Position numbers and translations under genes: made by a program. Of a stretch of 64,000 nucleotides of DNA, positions 1-9,199 are shown piece by piece (position 1 is the first letter of the stretch; each line of letters opens with the position of its first letter). The notes beneath the pieces were generated by a model that had not been told where the DNA came from, did no database searches, and was given only the letters and a program-made list of their open reading frames with translations. The stretch is taken from NCBI RefSeq assembly GCF_009380215.1, contig NZ_WHUG01000015.1, forward strand, positions 101,061-165,060, read 5' to 3'. The stretch comes from Rugamonas aquatica (GTDB lineage Bacteria; Pseudomonadota; Gammaproteobacteria; Burkholderiales; Burkholderiaceae_D).

Positions 1-542
1 TTCTCGATCTTCATCAGCGTCGCCTCGGCCTTCTGGAACAGCGGCCGCGACAACTGATACTGGGCGTAGAAATCGACAAACAAATCCTTCTGCTTCTGCT
101 CGTCCTTGTTGGCGGCCATGGCGCCGATGATGGAGCCGAGCTTGTCGTCGATCGTCTTCCACGCGGCCCATTCCGCCGTGAACTGCTTCCACATCACGGC
201 CTCGTCGGCCGTCTGCGGCAGCGGCTCGTAGCGTTTCCAGCCGCGGTCGATGCCGGCCCAGGCTTTCTTGCGCAACTCCTGCGCTTCGGCGAATTTGTCC
301 TGCGAGTGATAGTCGTTCTCGTAGACCGCCGTGTACAGCGTGGCCGACGCCACCGCCGTCTGGCCCTCGCTCATGGTCAGCAGACCCTGGATCGATGGCA
401 GCCGCACGACGCCGATTTCTTCAACGGCGCCGCCAACCTTGACGATGCCGCGATAGCCGGCCGTGCCGACGATCGCCAATGCTACCATCATGATAGCGAC
501 CAGAACGGCGAGCTTCCACTTGATGAGTAAATTCTTGAACAT
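1..542 (-). CDS. Methyl-accepting chemotaxis protein, N-terminal part (cut by window edge)
   Basis: The reading frame is open from an ATG at 542 down to base 1, giving about 180 residues of a longer protein. It begins with a short basic stretch (MFKNLLIKWKL) and one hydrophobic membrane segment at about residues 11-30. A mostly helical periplasmic region with alternating polar and hydrophobic residues follows, resembling the four-helix-bundle sensor of bacterial chemoreceptors. In that family the sensor is followed by a second membrane helix, HAMP and a signalling hairpin that contacts CheW/CheA, all of which would lie outside the window. The family call rests on the N-terminal pattern only. 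A sensor kinase or a GGDEF protein with the same sensor domain is the alternative. Confidence 0.72.
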   Translation of the reverse strand, partial: MFKNLLIKWKLAVLVAIMMVALAIVGTAGYRGIVKVGGAVEEIGVVRLPSIQGLLTMSEGQTAVASATLYTAVYENDYHSQDKFAEAQELRKKAWAGIDRGWKRYEPLPQTADEAVMWKQFTAEWAAWKTIDDKLGSIIGAMAANKDEQKQKDLFVDFYAQYQLSRPLFQKAEATLMKIE

Positions 543-710
543 GCTGTACCTCGTGAAGTGGTTTAGTCTGCGTGAGTATTCGTGATATTTCCGTACATAA
601 CTAAATATGCTGCCCGGCTACCGCAGCGTCAATCACATTCGTGCAGTGTGTGGCTCAGCGCTCACAGTTGTAGGTTAAGCTTGCGGTTTTTACACTGAGA
701 ATCAGGACAC

Positions 711-1301
711 ATGGAACCATTGGATATCGTCGACACGCAAAACGACGCGCCGGCCACCGGCAAGAAGCTGAACGCCACCGTCGCCATCACCGTCGCGCTG
801 CTGGCCACCTTCATGGGCATCTGCAAGGTCAAGGACGACAACATCAACCAGAGCATGCAGCAGGCGCAGGCCAACCGGGTCGACCACTGGGCCTTCTACC
901 AGGCCCGCAACGTGCGCGAGGAGGTGGCCAAGTCGACCGTGGTGCAGCTGCGCCTGGCCGCAACGGGCAAGCCGGCCGCCGAGCAGGCTGCGTATCGGGA
1001 AGCGATACAGCAGTATGAAAAGATCGCGCAAGACCAGGCCGGCAAGAAGGCCGACGCCAAGGCCCAGGCCGAGCAGGACCAGAAGACCTACGACGCCGCC
1101 AATTTCAAGGACGACCAGTTCGATCTGTCCGACGCGCTGCTGGCGATCGCCATCTCGCTGCTGGCCATCACCGCGCTGACGCAGCTGTGGGCGCTGTACT
1201 TCACGGCGCTGGTGCCGACGGCGTTCGGCGTGCTGATGGGATTGTCGGGCCTGGCCGGCTGGGGCCTGCACCCGGACGCGCTGATCGCACTGCTGTCCTG
1301 A
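711..1301 (+). CDS. DUF4337-like membrane protein of unknown function
   Basis: This 196-residue protein has a membrane segment at about residues 22-40, a long charged and helical middle rich in Ala, Lys, Gln and Glu (about 45-140), and two close hydrophobic segments near the C-terminus (about 143-165 and 166-190). This layout and the stretch KVKDDNINQSMQQAQANRVD fit the DUF4337 family, whose function is not known. The start is supported by AGGA three bases upstream of the ATG at 711. It is divergent from the chemoreceptor and convergent with the diguanylate cyclase, so it is probably transcribed alone. Confidence 0.75.
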   Translation: MEPLDIVDTQNDAPATGKKLNATVAITVALLATFMGICKVKDDNINQSMQQAQANRVDHWAFYQARNVREEVAKSTVVQLRLAATGKPAAEQAAYREAIQQYEKIAQDQAGKKADAKAQAEQDQKTYDAANFKDDQFDLSDALLAIAISLLAITALTQLWALYFTALVPTAFGVLMGLSGLAGWGLHPDALIALLS

Positions 1302-1336
1302 CGCGGCCCGCCGCTCGCTGACCGCCCGGCCGCCGA

Positions 1337-2470
1337 TCAGCCGCCGATGACGCGGTTGCGGCCGGCGCGCTTGGCTTCATACATGGCGGCGTCGCCGGCG
1401 GAGATCAGGCGTATCAGGTCGTAGCCGTGCTCGTCGGACGACACCACGCCGACGCTGGCCGTGTAGCGCACCGACAGCGCATCGATTTCCACCAGCTCCA
1501 GCTCGATGCGCGCACGCAGGCGTTCGGCGACCTTGATCGCCGCATCGCGGTTCAAGCCGTCCAGCACCAGCACGAACTCCTCGCCGCCGAAGCGCGCCAG
1601 CAGATCGTAGGGCCGCAACTCCAGCCTCAGGATGCGCGCCATGTGGCGCAGCACCTCGTCGCCGACCGGATGGCCGTAGGTATCGTTGATGTTCTTGAAG
1701 AAGTCGACATCGATCATGATGACGGCCAGGCTGCGCCGCCCGCGCTGCGCCCGCAGGCCGACGCGCTTACCCTGGATCTCCAGGCCGGCCCGGTTCAGCG
1801 CGCCGGTCAGCGCATCGAGCGTCGACAGCTTGCGCAAGCGTTCCGCATAGCGCCACATCACCATCAGGATCAGGCCGAAGGCGATGCAGACCTGGGCCAG
1901 CGGGATCGCCAGCATGCTGGCCCCCATCACCAGCGAGCCCGGCACGTCGGCCGGATCGCTGTGGAACACCATGTTCATGCCGCGCGCGAACAGCGCCATG
2001 CCCAGCACGGTGAACCCGGCCACGCTGATGACGATGCCGCGCCAGCCGCCGTGGCGCGCCAGCGTGGCCGCGCACAGCCAGTTCAGCAGTGCGAAATAAA
2101 AGCCGCTGTAGCACAGCCGCGCGCGCAGGCTGGGCACGACCAGCGTGAAGTAGGCGGGGATCAGCAGCGCCACCACCGTCACTACGACCACTTCGCGCCA
2201 GCGCGGTATTTCGGAGCAGTAGACGCGCAGGCCGCGTTGCACCAGGCCGATGCCGAGGGCGATCACGCCGTAGCCGATGATGGTGTTGAGGATGTCCGGG
2301 ACGCCGTACATATTGGTCATCGCCAGCCCGAGCGACACCACCAGATTGCCCGCGGCCCACCAGCGCTGCTCGGCAGGGCTGCCGGTGTAGCACGCGGAAG
2401 CAACCAGCAGCGCCGTCGTCAACAGCGTGATGCAGACCTGAACCAGTAATAGAGTGTCGAGATTGAGCAC
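1337..2470 (-). CDS. Membrane-bound diguanylate cyclase (GGDEF)
   Basis: The protein should make cyclic di-GMP from two GTP at the inner membrane. The first about 210 residues hold six or seven hydrophobic segments, followed by a C-terminal GGDEF domain. The active-site motif is GGEEF (residues 295-299 from this start). It is preceded, five residues upstream, by RPYD, matching the RxxD inhibitory product-binding site. The C-terminus is typical (DAAMYEAKRAGRNRV). I chose the GTG at 2470 because the longer frame to 2548 would begin with TTG inside a terminator hairpin and adds 20-odd residues without membrane character; an ATG at 2533 is the other option. No other signalling gene is adjacent, so the process it controls cannot be read from context. 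Confidence 0.85.
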   Translation of the reverse strand: MLNLDTLLLVQVCITLLTTALLVASACYTGSPAEQRWWAAGNLVVSLGLAMTNMYGVPDILNTIIGYGVIALGIGLVQRGLRVYCSEIPRWREVVVVTVVALLIPAYFTLVVPSLRARLCYSGFYFALLNWLCAATLARHGGWRGIVISVAGFTVLGMALFARGMNMVFHSDPADVPGSLVMGASMLAIPLAQVCIAFGLILMVMWRYAERLRKLSTLDALTGALNRAGLEIQGKRVGLRAQRGRRSLAVIMIDVDFFKNINDTYGHPVGDEVLRHMARILRLELRPYDLLARFGGEEFVLVLDGLNRDAAIKVAERLRARIELELVEIDALSVRYTASVGVVSSDEHGYDLIRLISAGDAAMYEAKRAGRNRVIGG

Positions 2471-2543
2471 GCCGGATTCCGTCCTGAGGATGCCCCAATG
2501 TATCTCAGCCCACGGCCAGTGGCAATCGTCCATGCAAGAAAGA

Positions 2544-2574
2544 AACAAAAAAAGCTGCCGAGGCAGCTTTTTTT
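2544..2574 (-). terminator. Rho-independent terminator, nearly symmetrical
   Basis: AAAGCTGCC and GGCAGCTTT face each other around a two-base GA centre, with A and T runs on both sides. It therefore reads as a hairpin plus U-tract on either strand. On the minus strand it lies 17 bases after the stop of the PEP-CTERM gene and separates it from the diguanylate cyclase. Confidence 0.85.
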
Positions 2575-2591
2575 AACGACGCAGCACCAAA

Positions 2592-3572
2592 TCAGACGGC
2601 GCGGCGGCGACGTGCGACCACGCCCATCAGTGCCAGGCCGCCCAGCAGCATGGCATAGGTTTCCGGCTCAGGAACCGGCGTAGCGACGTAGCCCTTGAAA
2701 GGCTCGTAGCCGATCTCGACCGCGCTAACGATGGACTTGGCGACGATGCTGCCTTCCAGGTGGCCGGCGCCCGACAGCACGGCGTTGTTGGCCAGTACCG
2801 AACCCCAGACGAAGGTGTTGACCTGGACCACGTTGGCGTCGTTCAGGTTGAACAGCACGTTGGCGCGCAGCTTCTCCAGCAGGCCATCCTGGCCGCCGCC
2901 GAACACCACGTCGCCGCTGCCGGTGACGTTGATGACCACGGTGGCGCCGTCTTTCACGTTGCTCAGCGACAGATTTTTCAGGTTGCGCGTGTTGACGTTG
3001 AACACCTGCAGGCTGGAGCTGTTGTTGCCAATCAGCTCGATGCCGCCGTTGGCGAAGTTGACGGTGCCATTGCCGGCCTGGCTGTTCAACGTGCTCGACA
3101 GGCCGGTCAGCTGGGTCTTGGCCGCGCTGAAGTCGGTGTAGCCGGCGATGTTGGCCTTGCTCAGGTTCAGGTAGGACGACGAGGTGTTGGTGCCGCCGTA
3201 GACGCCGTAGCCGTTGTAGTTCTTGGTGTACTCGGTGATCGGGCCGATCGAGGCGTTGGTGTTCACGTTGGTCAGCGGCGCGGCGTAGATGTCGCCACCG
3301 CTCAGCTTGACGTTGCCGCCGACCACCACGCTCGGCGCGGTCACGCCGAACGGGGTGCGGTAGCCGATCGAGGCGCCCGAGGTCGTCAGGTTGCCGCCGA
3401 CGGCCAGGCGGCCTTCGACGTCGGTGAAGTTACTGGCGTTGCCGTAGAAATAGCCGCTGTAGCCCGAAGCCAGGCCCAGGTCGAAACTCGGCGCTGCGGC
3501 CTGGGCGCTGCACGCGGCAGCGACGCCCAGCACCAGCGGCAAAATGCGGTGCATCAGAGTGGAAATAGTCAT
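2592..3572 (-). CDS. Choice-of-anchor A family protein with PEP-CTERM sorting signal
   Basis: This exported protein is about 326 residues long. It has a signal peptide (MTISTLMHRILPLVLGVAAA, then CSAQA) and a beta-rich Asn/Gly/Ser body containing the choice-of-anchor A pattern (GYSGYFYGNASNFTDVEGRL near the start and GSVLANNAVLSGAGHLEGSI later). The C-terminal sorting tail is VPEPETYAMLLGGLALMG followed by RRRR. PEP-CTERM tails are recognised by exosortase/XrtA systems linked to exopolysaccharide and surface material in betaproteobacteria; no exosortase lies in this window. The ATG at 3572 was taken; ATG 3554 is possible and neither has a strong ribosome site. Its cargo role is unknown. Confidence 0.86.
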   Translation of the reverse strand: MTISTLMHRILPLVLGVAAACSAQAAAPSFDLGLASGYSGYFYGNASNFTDVEGRLAVGGNLTTSGASIGYRTPFGVTAPSVVVGGNVKLSGGDIYAAPLTNVNTNASIGPITEYTKNYNGYGVYGGTNTSSSYLNLSKANIAGYTDFSAAKTQLTGLSSTLNSQAGNGTVNFANGGIELIGNNSSSLQVFNVNTRNLKNLSLSNVKDGATVVINVTGSGDVVFGGGQDGLLEKLRANVLFNLNDANVVQVNTFVWGSVLANNAVLSGAGHLEGSIVAKSIVSAVEIGYEPFKGYVATPVPEPETYAMLLGGLALMGVVARRRRAV

Positions 3573-3783
3573 GGTATGTAATTGGTATGTTCGTTGAGAA
3601 ACAGGGGAAACCCACAAGCAAGGGCTGAATTATATCTCAATAACAACATCAATAACATTCTTGATAAGAAAAATATTTTATTCATATGACCAATACAATA
3701 CCAATAATATGCCAGGCGTGATGAATGTAGATCGGTTAAAGTGATGCTTATAGCAATCCACCCAGCAATCCACCGACGAGACC
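3573..3783. promoter_or_regulatory. AT-rich divergent intergenic region, candidate -10 for the PEP-CTERM gene
   Basis: This 211-base stretch between two divergent genes is strikingly AT-rich compared with the surrounding DNA. On the minus strand TATAAT occurs at 3629-3634, placed for transcription of the PEP-CTERM gene, but the -35 position is poor (TTATTG at 15 bases is the best). No clear promoter for the plus-strand nucleotidase is visible. The TATAAT is real, but promoter function is inferred. Confidence 0.35.
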
Positions 3784-4722
3784 ATGGCCTACCCTATCGA
3801 GCACAAACTGGTGATCGGCATCGCTTCCAGCGCGCTGTTTGACCTGACCGAATCGCACAAGATCTACCTGGAGGGCGGCGCCGAGGAGTACCGCAAGTAC
3901 CAGGAGCAGCATATCGACGTCATCCTGGGCAAGGGCGTGGCCTTCCCCTTCATCCGCCGCTTCCTCGGCATCAACAAGCATTACGCGCAATCGGCGCCGG
4001 TCGAAGTGGTGCTGTTGTCGCGCAATTCGCCCGAGACCGGGCTGCGGGTGATGAACTCCATCGCCCATTACGGGCTGGACATCTCGCGCGCCTGCTTCGT
4101 CACCGGCAAATCGCCGTACACCTACCTGCCGGCCTTCAATACCTCTCTGTTCCTGAGCGCCAACGAAGAGGACGTCCGCAACGCCCTGGCGGCCCAATAT
4201 CCGGCCGGTTTGGTGCTGCCGTCGCGCATCGAGGACGATGACGACGACGAATTGCGGGTCGCTTTCGACTTCGACGGCGTGATCGCCGACGACGAATCGG
4301 AAACCGTCTTCAAGCGCAACAACGACGTCGACGAGTTCCACGCGCACGAGCGCGAGCGGGTCGCCATCCCCCACCAGCCCGGCCCGCTGGCCGACCTGTT
4401 CCAGAAATTGTCGCTGATGCAGCGGCTGGAAGAGCGCGCCCAGCGCCGCGATCCCTCGTACAAGCGCATCCTGCGCATCGCCATCATCACCGCCCGCAGC
4501 GCGCCGTCGCACGAGCGCGTCGTCACCACGCTGAAGAGCTGGGGCGTGTCCGCCAACGAAACATTTTTCCTGGGCGGCATGGAAAAAGCCCGGGTGCTGG
4601 GCATCTTCAAGCCGCACATCTTCTTCGACGACCAGCTCAGCCACCTGAAGTCGGCCGGCGGCAACATACCGATGGTCCATGTGCCCTTCGGCATAGCGAA
4701 CCGGCCGCCCAAGCCGGCGTGA
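3784..4722 (+). CDS. Cytosolic 5'-nucleotidase I-like protein (NT5C1 family)
   Basis: This 312-residue soluble protein should dephosphorylate nucleoside 5'-monophosphates. The acidic motif VAFDFDGVIADDESE in the middle and the downstream FFDDQ match the HAD-type active site of the 5'-nucleotidase family that includes animal cytosolic nucleotidase I. Typical family stretches are also present near the N-terminus (LFDLTESHKIY, then GKGVAFPFIRR) and later (CFVTGKSPYTYLPAF and FLGGMEKARVL). The family is uncommon in bacteria but known in betaproteobacteria. The gene stands alone, upstream of mfd with 101 bases between. The substrate is inferred from the family. Confidence 0.82.
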   Translation: MAYPIEHKLVIGIASSALFDLTESHKIYLEGGAEEYRKYQEQHIDVILGKGVAFPFIRRFLGINKHYAQSAPVEVVLLSRNSPETGLRVMNSIAHYGLDISRACFVTGKSPYTYLPAFNTSLFLSANEEDVRNALAAQYPAGLVLPSRIEDDDDDELRVAFDFDGVIADDESETVFKRNNDVDEFHAHERERVAIPHQPGPLADLFQKLSLMQRLEERAQRRDPSYKRILRIAIITARSAPSHERVVTTLKSWGVSANETFFLGGMEKARVLGIFKPHIFFDDQLSHLKSAGGNIPMVHVPFGIANRPPKPA

Positions 4723-4823
4723 GCGGGGTTGAGTTGACCTCGGCGGGAGGACGGGGCTTCGTCTATAATGTCGGCAGCGGCATTGCCCCTCCGGCGGTGC
4801 ATTGAGGTCTCCTTAACCGTTGA

Positions 4824-7800
4824 ATGTGTGTTGTGTCCCTGGTCTTAAAAAACTCCCTACCAAAACCCGGCACCCGCTTCGCCCTGCCTGCGCTGCATGG
4901 CTCGTCGGACGCCTACGCACTGGCGCTCGCCGCGCTCGAACTCAAATCCCAGGGCCAGATGCTGGCCGTGATCGTCGCCAACGCCAGCGACGGCCAGCGC
5001 CTGCTGGACGAGATCCCATGGTTCGGCGGCGAGCAACTGCGCTGCCACCTGCTGCCGGACTGGGAAACCCTGCCCTACGACGCCTTCTCGCCGCACCAGG
5101 ACCTGGTGTCCGAACGCCTGGCGACGCTGCACGAAATCACCAGCGGCCAGTGCGACGTGATGCTGGTGCCGGCCACCACGGCGCTGGTGCGCATGGCGCC
5201 GCCATCGTTCCTGGCGGCCTACACCTTCTTCTTCAAAAAGGGCGAGTCGCTCGATGAAGCGCGCCTGAAGTCGCAACTGACGCTGGCCGGCTACACCCAC
5301 GTGGCGCAGGTGATGTCGCCCGGCGAGTACTCGGTGCGCGGCGGCCTGATCGACCTGTTCCCGATGGGCTCCGCCCTGCCCTACCGGCTCGACCTGTTCG
5401 GCGACACCATCGAAACCATCCGCACCTTCGACGCCGACACCCAGCGCTCGCTGTACCCGGTCCACGAGGTGCGGCTGCTGCCCGGCCGCGAGTTCCCGAT
5501 GGACGAAGCGGCGCGCACCACCTTCCGCAACCGCTGGCGCGAACAGTTCGAAGGCGATCCTTCGCGCGCCGTGGTGTACAAAGACATCAAGAGCGGCATC
5601 GCCTCGGCCGGTATCGAGTACTACCTGCCGCTGTTCTTCGACGAGACGGCCACGCTGTTCGACTACCTGCCGCAAGGCGCGGCGCTGGCCCTGGTCGGCG
5701 ACATCGACGCCGCCATCAAACGCTTCTGGACCGACACCGGCTCGCGCTACCGCTTCCTCAAGGCCGACCGCGAACGCCCCATCCTGGCGCCGGAAACGCT
5801 GTTCCTGTCGGACGAACAGTTCTTCACGCTGGCCAAGCCTTACGGCCGGCTGGTGGTGTCCAAGGACGCCGACAGCGGCGCCTCCGAGCTGTCGGCGCCG
5901 GTGCCCAACATCGCCGTCAACCGCCACAGCGAAGACCCGCTGACCAATCTGCGCGCCTACCTGCTGCAGGCGGGCCGCCGCGTGATGATCTGCGCCGAAT
6001 CGAACGGCCGCCGCGAAACGCTGCAGCAGTACTTCAACGAATACGACCTGGCGCTGACGCCGGTCGAAGGTTACGAAGGCTTCGCCACCTCCAGCGAGAA
6101 GCTGATGCTGGGCGTGGCGCCGCTGCACGCCGGCTTCGAGCTGTCGACGCCGGACGAGAACCTCATCTTCATCACCGAGACCGAGCTGTATGCGGGCTCC
6201 GGCCGCCGCGTCGGCAAGAAGAAGCAGGAAGCCGTCACCCAGGTCGAATCGATGGTGCGCGACCTGTCGGAGCTGAAGATCGGCGATCCGGTGGTGCACA
6301 TCAACCACGGCATCGGGCGCTACATGGGCCTGACCAGCATGGACCTGGGCGAAGGCGAGACCGAGTTCCTGCACCTGGAATACGCCAAGGACACCAAGCT
6401 GTACGTGCCGGTATCGCAGCTGCATGTGATCTCGCGCTACTCCGGCGCCTCGCCGGAAGACGCGCCGCTGCACGCGCTGGGTTCCGGCGCGTGGGAGAAA
6501 GCCAAGCGCAAGGCCGCCGAACAGGTGCGCGACACCGCCGCCGAGCTGCTCAACCTGTACGCCCGCCGCGCGCTGCGCCAGGGCCACTCGTTCGAATACT
6601 CGGCGCACGACTACGAGCGCTTCGCCGACAGCTTCGGCTTCGACGAGACGCCGGACCAGCAGGAAGCGATCAACAACGTCATCAAGGATATGACCTCCGG
6701 CAAACCGATGGACCGGCTGGTGTGCGGCGACGTCGGCTTCGGCAAGACCGAAGTGGCGCTGCGCGCGGCCTTCATCGCCGTCATGGGCGGCAAGCAGGTG
6801 GCGATCCTGGCGCCGACCACGCTGCTGGCCGAGCAGCATGCGCAAACCTTCGCCGACCGCTTCGCCGACTGGCCGGTGCGCATCGCCGAAATGTCGCGCT
6901 TCCGCACCGGCAAGGAGATCACGCAGGCGATCAAGGGCATGGCCGACGGCACGCTGGACATCGTCATCGGCACCCACAAGCTGCTGTCGGACGACGTCAA
7001 GTTCACCCGCCTCGGCCTGGTCATCATCGACGAAGAGCACCGCTTCGGCGTGCGCCAGAAGGAAGCCCTGAAATCGCTGCGCGCCGAAGTCGACGTGCTG
7101 ACGCTGACCGCCACGCCGATTCCGCGCACGCTGGGCATGGCGCTGGAAGGCCTGCGCGACTTCTCGGTGATCGCCACCGCGCCGCAAAAGCGCCTGGCGA
7201 TCAAGACCTTCGTGCGCAGCGAGGGCGAATCGATCATCCGCGAAGCCTGCCTGCGCGAATTGAAGCGCGGCGGCCAGGTCTACTTCCTGCACAACGAGGT
7301 CGAGACCATCCAGAACCGCATGGCGATGCTGACCGAGCTGCTGCCGGAAGCGCGCATCGCCGTGGCCCACGGCCAGATGCACGAGCGCGACCTGGAAAAG
7401 GTGATGCGCGACTTCGTGGCGCAGCGCTACAACATCCTGCTGTGCACCACGATTATCGAAACCGGCATCGACGTGCCGACCGCGAACACCATCATCATGC
7501 ACCGCGCCGACAAGTTCGGCCTGGCGCAGCTGCACCAGCTGCGCGGGCGCGTCGGCCGTTCGCACCACCAGGCCTATGCCTACCTGCTGGTCACCGACGT
7601 GCAGGGATTGACCAAGCAGGCGCAGCGCCGCCTGGACGCCATCCAGCAGATGGAAGAACTGGGCAGCGGCTTCTATCTGGCCATGCACGATCTGGAGATA
7701 CGCGGCGCCGGCGAAGTCCTGGGCGACAACCAGTCGGGCGAGATGACCGAGATCGGCTTCCAGCTGTATTCGGACATGCTGAACGAGGCGGTACGTTCGC

Positions 7801-8276
7801 TCAAGGCCGGCAAGGAGCCCGACCTGGCGGCGCCGCTGGCCACCACCACCGAGATCAACCTGCATGTGCCGGCGCTGCTGCCGGCCGATTTCTGCGGCGA
7901 TGTGCACGAACGGCTATCTATTTACAAGCGCATGGCCAACTGCAACGTCCAGGACAAGATCGACGACATGCAGGAGGAGATGATCGACCGCTTTGGCAAA
8001 TTGCCGGACGCCGTCAAGGCCCTGATCGAGACGCACCGCCTGCGCATCGCCGCCAAAACCGTTGGCATCATCAAGATCGACGCCCATGGCGAGGCGGCCA
8101 CGCTGCAGTTCATGGCCAAGCCGCCGATCGACCCGATGCGCATCATCGACCTGATACAGAAGAACCGCCAGATCAAGCTCAATGGCCAGGACAAACTGAA
8201 GATCACCGCCTCCATGCCGGACCTGGCTGCGCGTGTCGCACAGATCAAAGGTGCGATCAAACAGTTGACCGCATGA
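4824..8276 (+). CDS. mfd: Transcription-repair coupling factor Mfd
   Basis: Mfd is an ATP-driven DNA translocase that removes RNA polymerase stalled at lesions and recruits UvrA. At 1150 residues it has the full family length. The UvrB-like N-terminal part carries PGEYSVRGGLIDLFP. It is followed by the RNA-polymerase-interacting domain around residues 480-560 (IGDPVVHINHGIGRY). The superfamily 2 translocase has a Walker A motif GDVGFGKT at residues 635-642 and DEEH at 736-739. The later helicase motif region includes QLHQLRGRVGRS, and a C-terminal regulatory domain follows. The start at ATG 4824 (MCVVSLVLKNSLPKPG) is reasonable, but a GTG at 4833 cannot be excluded. serB follows 50 bases downstream on the same strand. 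Confidence 0.97.
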   Translation: MCVVSLVLKNSLPKPGTRFALPALHGSSDAYALALAALELKSQGQMLAVIVANASDGQRLLDEIPWFGGEQLRCHLLPDWETLPYDAFSPHQDLVSERLATLHEITSGQCDVMLVPATTALVRMAPPSFLAAYTFFFKKGESLDEARLKSQLTLAGYTHVAQVMSPGEYSVRGGLIDLFPMGSALPYRLDLFGDTIETIRTFDADTQRSLYPVHEVRLLPGREFPMDEAARTTFRNRWREQFEGDPSRAVVYKDIKSGIASAGIEYYLPLFFDETATLFDYLPQGAALALVGDIDAAIKRFWTDTGSRYRFLKADRERPILAPETLFLSDEQFFTLAKPYGRLVVSKDADSGASELSAPVPNIAVNRHSEDPLTNLRAYLLQAGRRVMICAESNGRRETLQQYFNEYDLALTPVEGYEGFATSSEKLMLGVAPLHAGFELSTPDENLIFITETELYAGSGRRVGKKKQEAVTQVESMVRDLSELKIGDPVVHINHGIGRYMGLTSMDLGEGETEFLHLEYAKDTKLYVPVSQLHVISRYSGASPEDAPLHALGSGAWEKAKRKAAEQVRDTAAELLNLYARRALRQGHSFEYSAHDYERFADSFGFDETPDQQEAINNVIKDMTSGKPMDRLVCGDVGFGKTEVALRAAFIAVMGGKQVAILAPTTLLAEQHAQTFADRFADWPVRIAEMSRFRTGKEITQAIKGMADGTLDIVIGTHKLLSDDVKFTRLGLVIIDEEHRFGVRQKEALKSLRAEVDVLTLTATPIPRTLGMALEGLRDFSVIATAPQKRLAIKTFVRSEGESIIREACLRELKRGGQVYFLHNEVETIQNRMAMLTELLPEARIAVAHGQMHERDLEKVMRDFVAQRYNILLCTTIIETGIDVPTANTIIMHRADKFGLAQLHQLRGRVGRSHHQAYAYLLVTDVQGLTKQAQRRLDAIQQMEELGSGFYLAMHDLEIRGAGEVLGDNQSGEMTEIGFQLYSDMLNEAVRSLKAGKEPDLAAPLATTTEINLHVPALLPADFCGDVHERLSIYKRMANCNVQDKIDDMQEEMIDRFGKLPDAVKALIETHRLRIAAKTVGIIKIDAHGEAATLQFMAKPPIDPMRIIDLIQKNRQIKLNGQDKLKITASMPDLAARVAQIKGAIKQLTA

Positions 8277-8326
8277 GCCATAACACGTAACTTGGGCGCT
8301 TAGCCCAAAAAACGCTATACGCCTGA

Positions 8327-9196
8327 ATGAAGATGAAGAACGCAAAAAACACCATGAATCTGGTACTGCAAGGCTTGGATGATTGCAAGGCCCGCCTTGA
8401 ACGCATCGCGGCGCTGACGGCGCCGAAAAACATCACCTGGCTGAACGAGCGCGCGCTGCGCTGCGAAGGCATCACCTTTTCGCCGGCGCTGCGCCAGACC
8501 ATCGAAGTGGCGGCCCAGGCGGCGCAGCTGGACGCCACCTACTCGATCGGCATGCACAAGATGAGCGAATTCAAGCTGGTCGCCATGGACATGGATTCGA
8601 CGCTGATTACCATCGAGTGCATCGACGAAATCGCCGACATGCAGGGTCTCAAGCCGCAAGTGTCGGAGATCACCGAGGCGGCGATGCGCGGCGAGCTCGA
8701 TTTCTCCGAAAGCCTGAAGCGCCGCGTGGCGCTGCTGGAAGGCCTGGAAGCGTCGGCGCTGGAGCGCGTGTACGAAGAGCGCCTGCAGCTGTCGCCGGGC
8801 GCCGAGACCATGCTCAAGGCGGTGCAGCAGGCCGGCCTGAAGACGCTGCTGGTGTCGGGCGGCTTCACCTACTTCACGTCGCGGCTGAAGGAGCGCCTGG
8901 GCCTGGACTACACCCATGCCAACGAACTGGAAATCGTCAACGGCCGGCTGACCGGCCGCGTGGTCGGCGGCATCGTCGATGCGGAAGAAAAGAAGCGCAC
9001 GGTGGAACGCGTGTGCGCGGAGCTGGACATCTCGCCATCGCAGGCCATCGTCATGGGCGACGGCGCCAACGATTTGAAGATGATGAGCATCTCCGGCATG
9101 TCGGTGGCCTTCCGCGCCAAGCCGGTGGTGCGCGAGCAGGCCAACGTCGCGCTCAACTTCGTCGGCCTGGACGGCATCCTTCCGCTGCTGACCTGA
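8327..9196 (+). CDS. serB: Phosphoserine phosphatase SerB
   Basis: SerB catalyses the last step of serine synthesis, O-phosphoserine to serine, in the cytoplasm. The 289-residue protein carries the HAD-family motifs of this enzyme: nucleophile motif DMDSTL with aspartates 88 and 90, the partner ECIDEIAD, the threonine/serine motif LLVSGGFTYF, and the distal GDGANDL. The N-terminal about 80 residues form a shortened ACT-like region. An internal ATG at 8354 (MNLVLQGLDD) is an alternative start; neither has a clear ribosome site. It is convergent with the next gene, with only three bases between stop codons. Confidence 0.95.
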   Translation: MKMKNAKNTMNLVLQGLDDCKARLERIAALTAPKNITWLNERALRCEGITFSPALRQTIEVAAQAAQLDATYSIGMHKMSEFKLVAMDMDSTLITIECIDEIADMQGLKPQVSEITEAAMRGELDFSESLKRRVALLEGLEASALERVYEERLQLSPGAETMLKAVQQAGLKTLLVSGGFTYFTSRLKERLGLDYTHANELEIVNGRLTGRVVGGIVDAEEKKRTVERVCAELDISPSQAIVMGDGANDLKMMSISGMSVAFRAKPVVREQANVALNFVGLDGILPLLT

Positions 9197-9199
9197 TAC

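Noticed and set aside
2470..2548. Extended start of the diguanylate cyclase at TTG 2548 or ATG 2533.
   Set aside because: The TTG lies against a terminator hairpin, leaving no room for a promoter, and the added residues do not look like membrane or sensor sequence.
4857..7907. Long open frame opposite mfd.
   Set aside because: Same effect of GC-rich codon use; mfd on the plus strand is complete and recognised.
8291..8309. Hairpin TTGGGC-GCTTA-GCCCAA between mfd and serB.
   Set aside because: It is followed by A, not T, on the plus strand and has no T-tract on the minus strand, so it is not a usual terminator.
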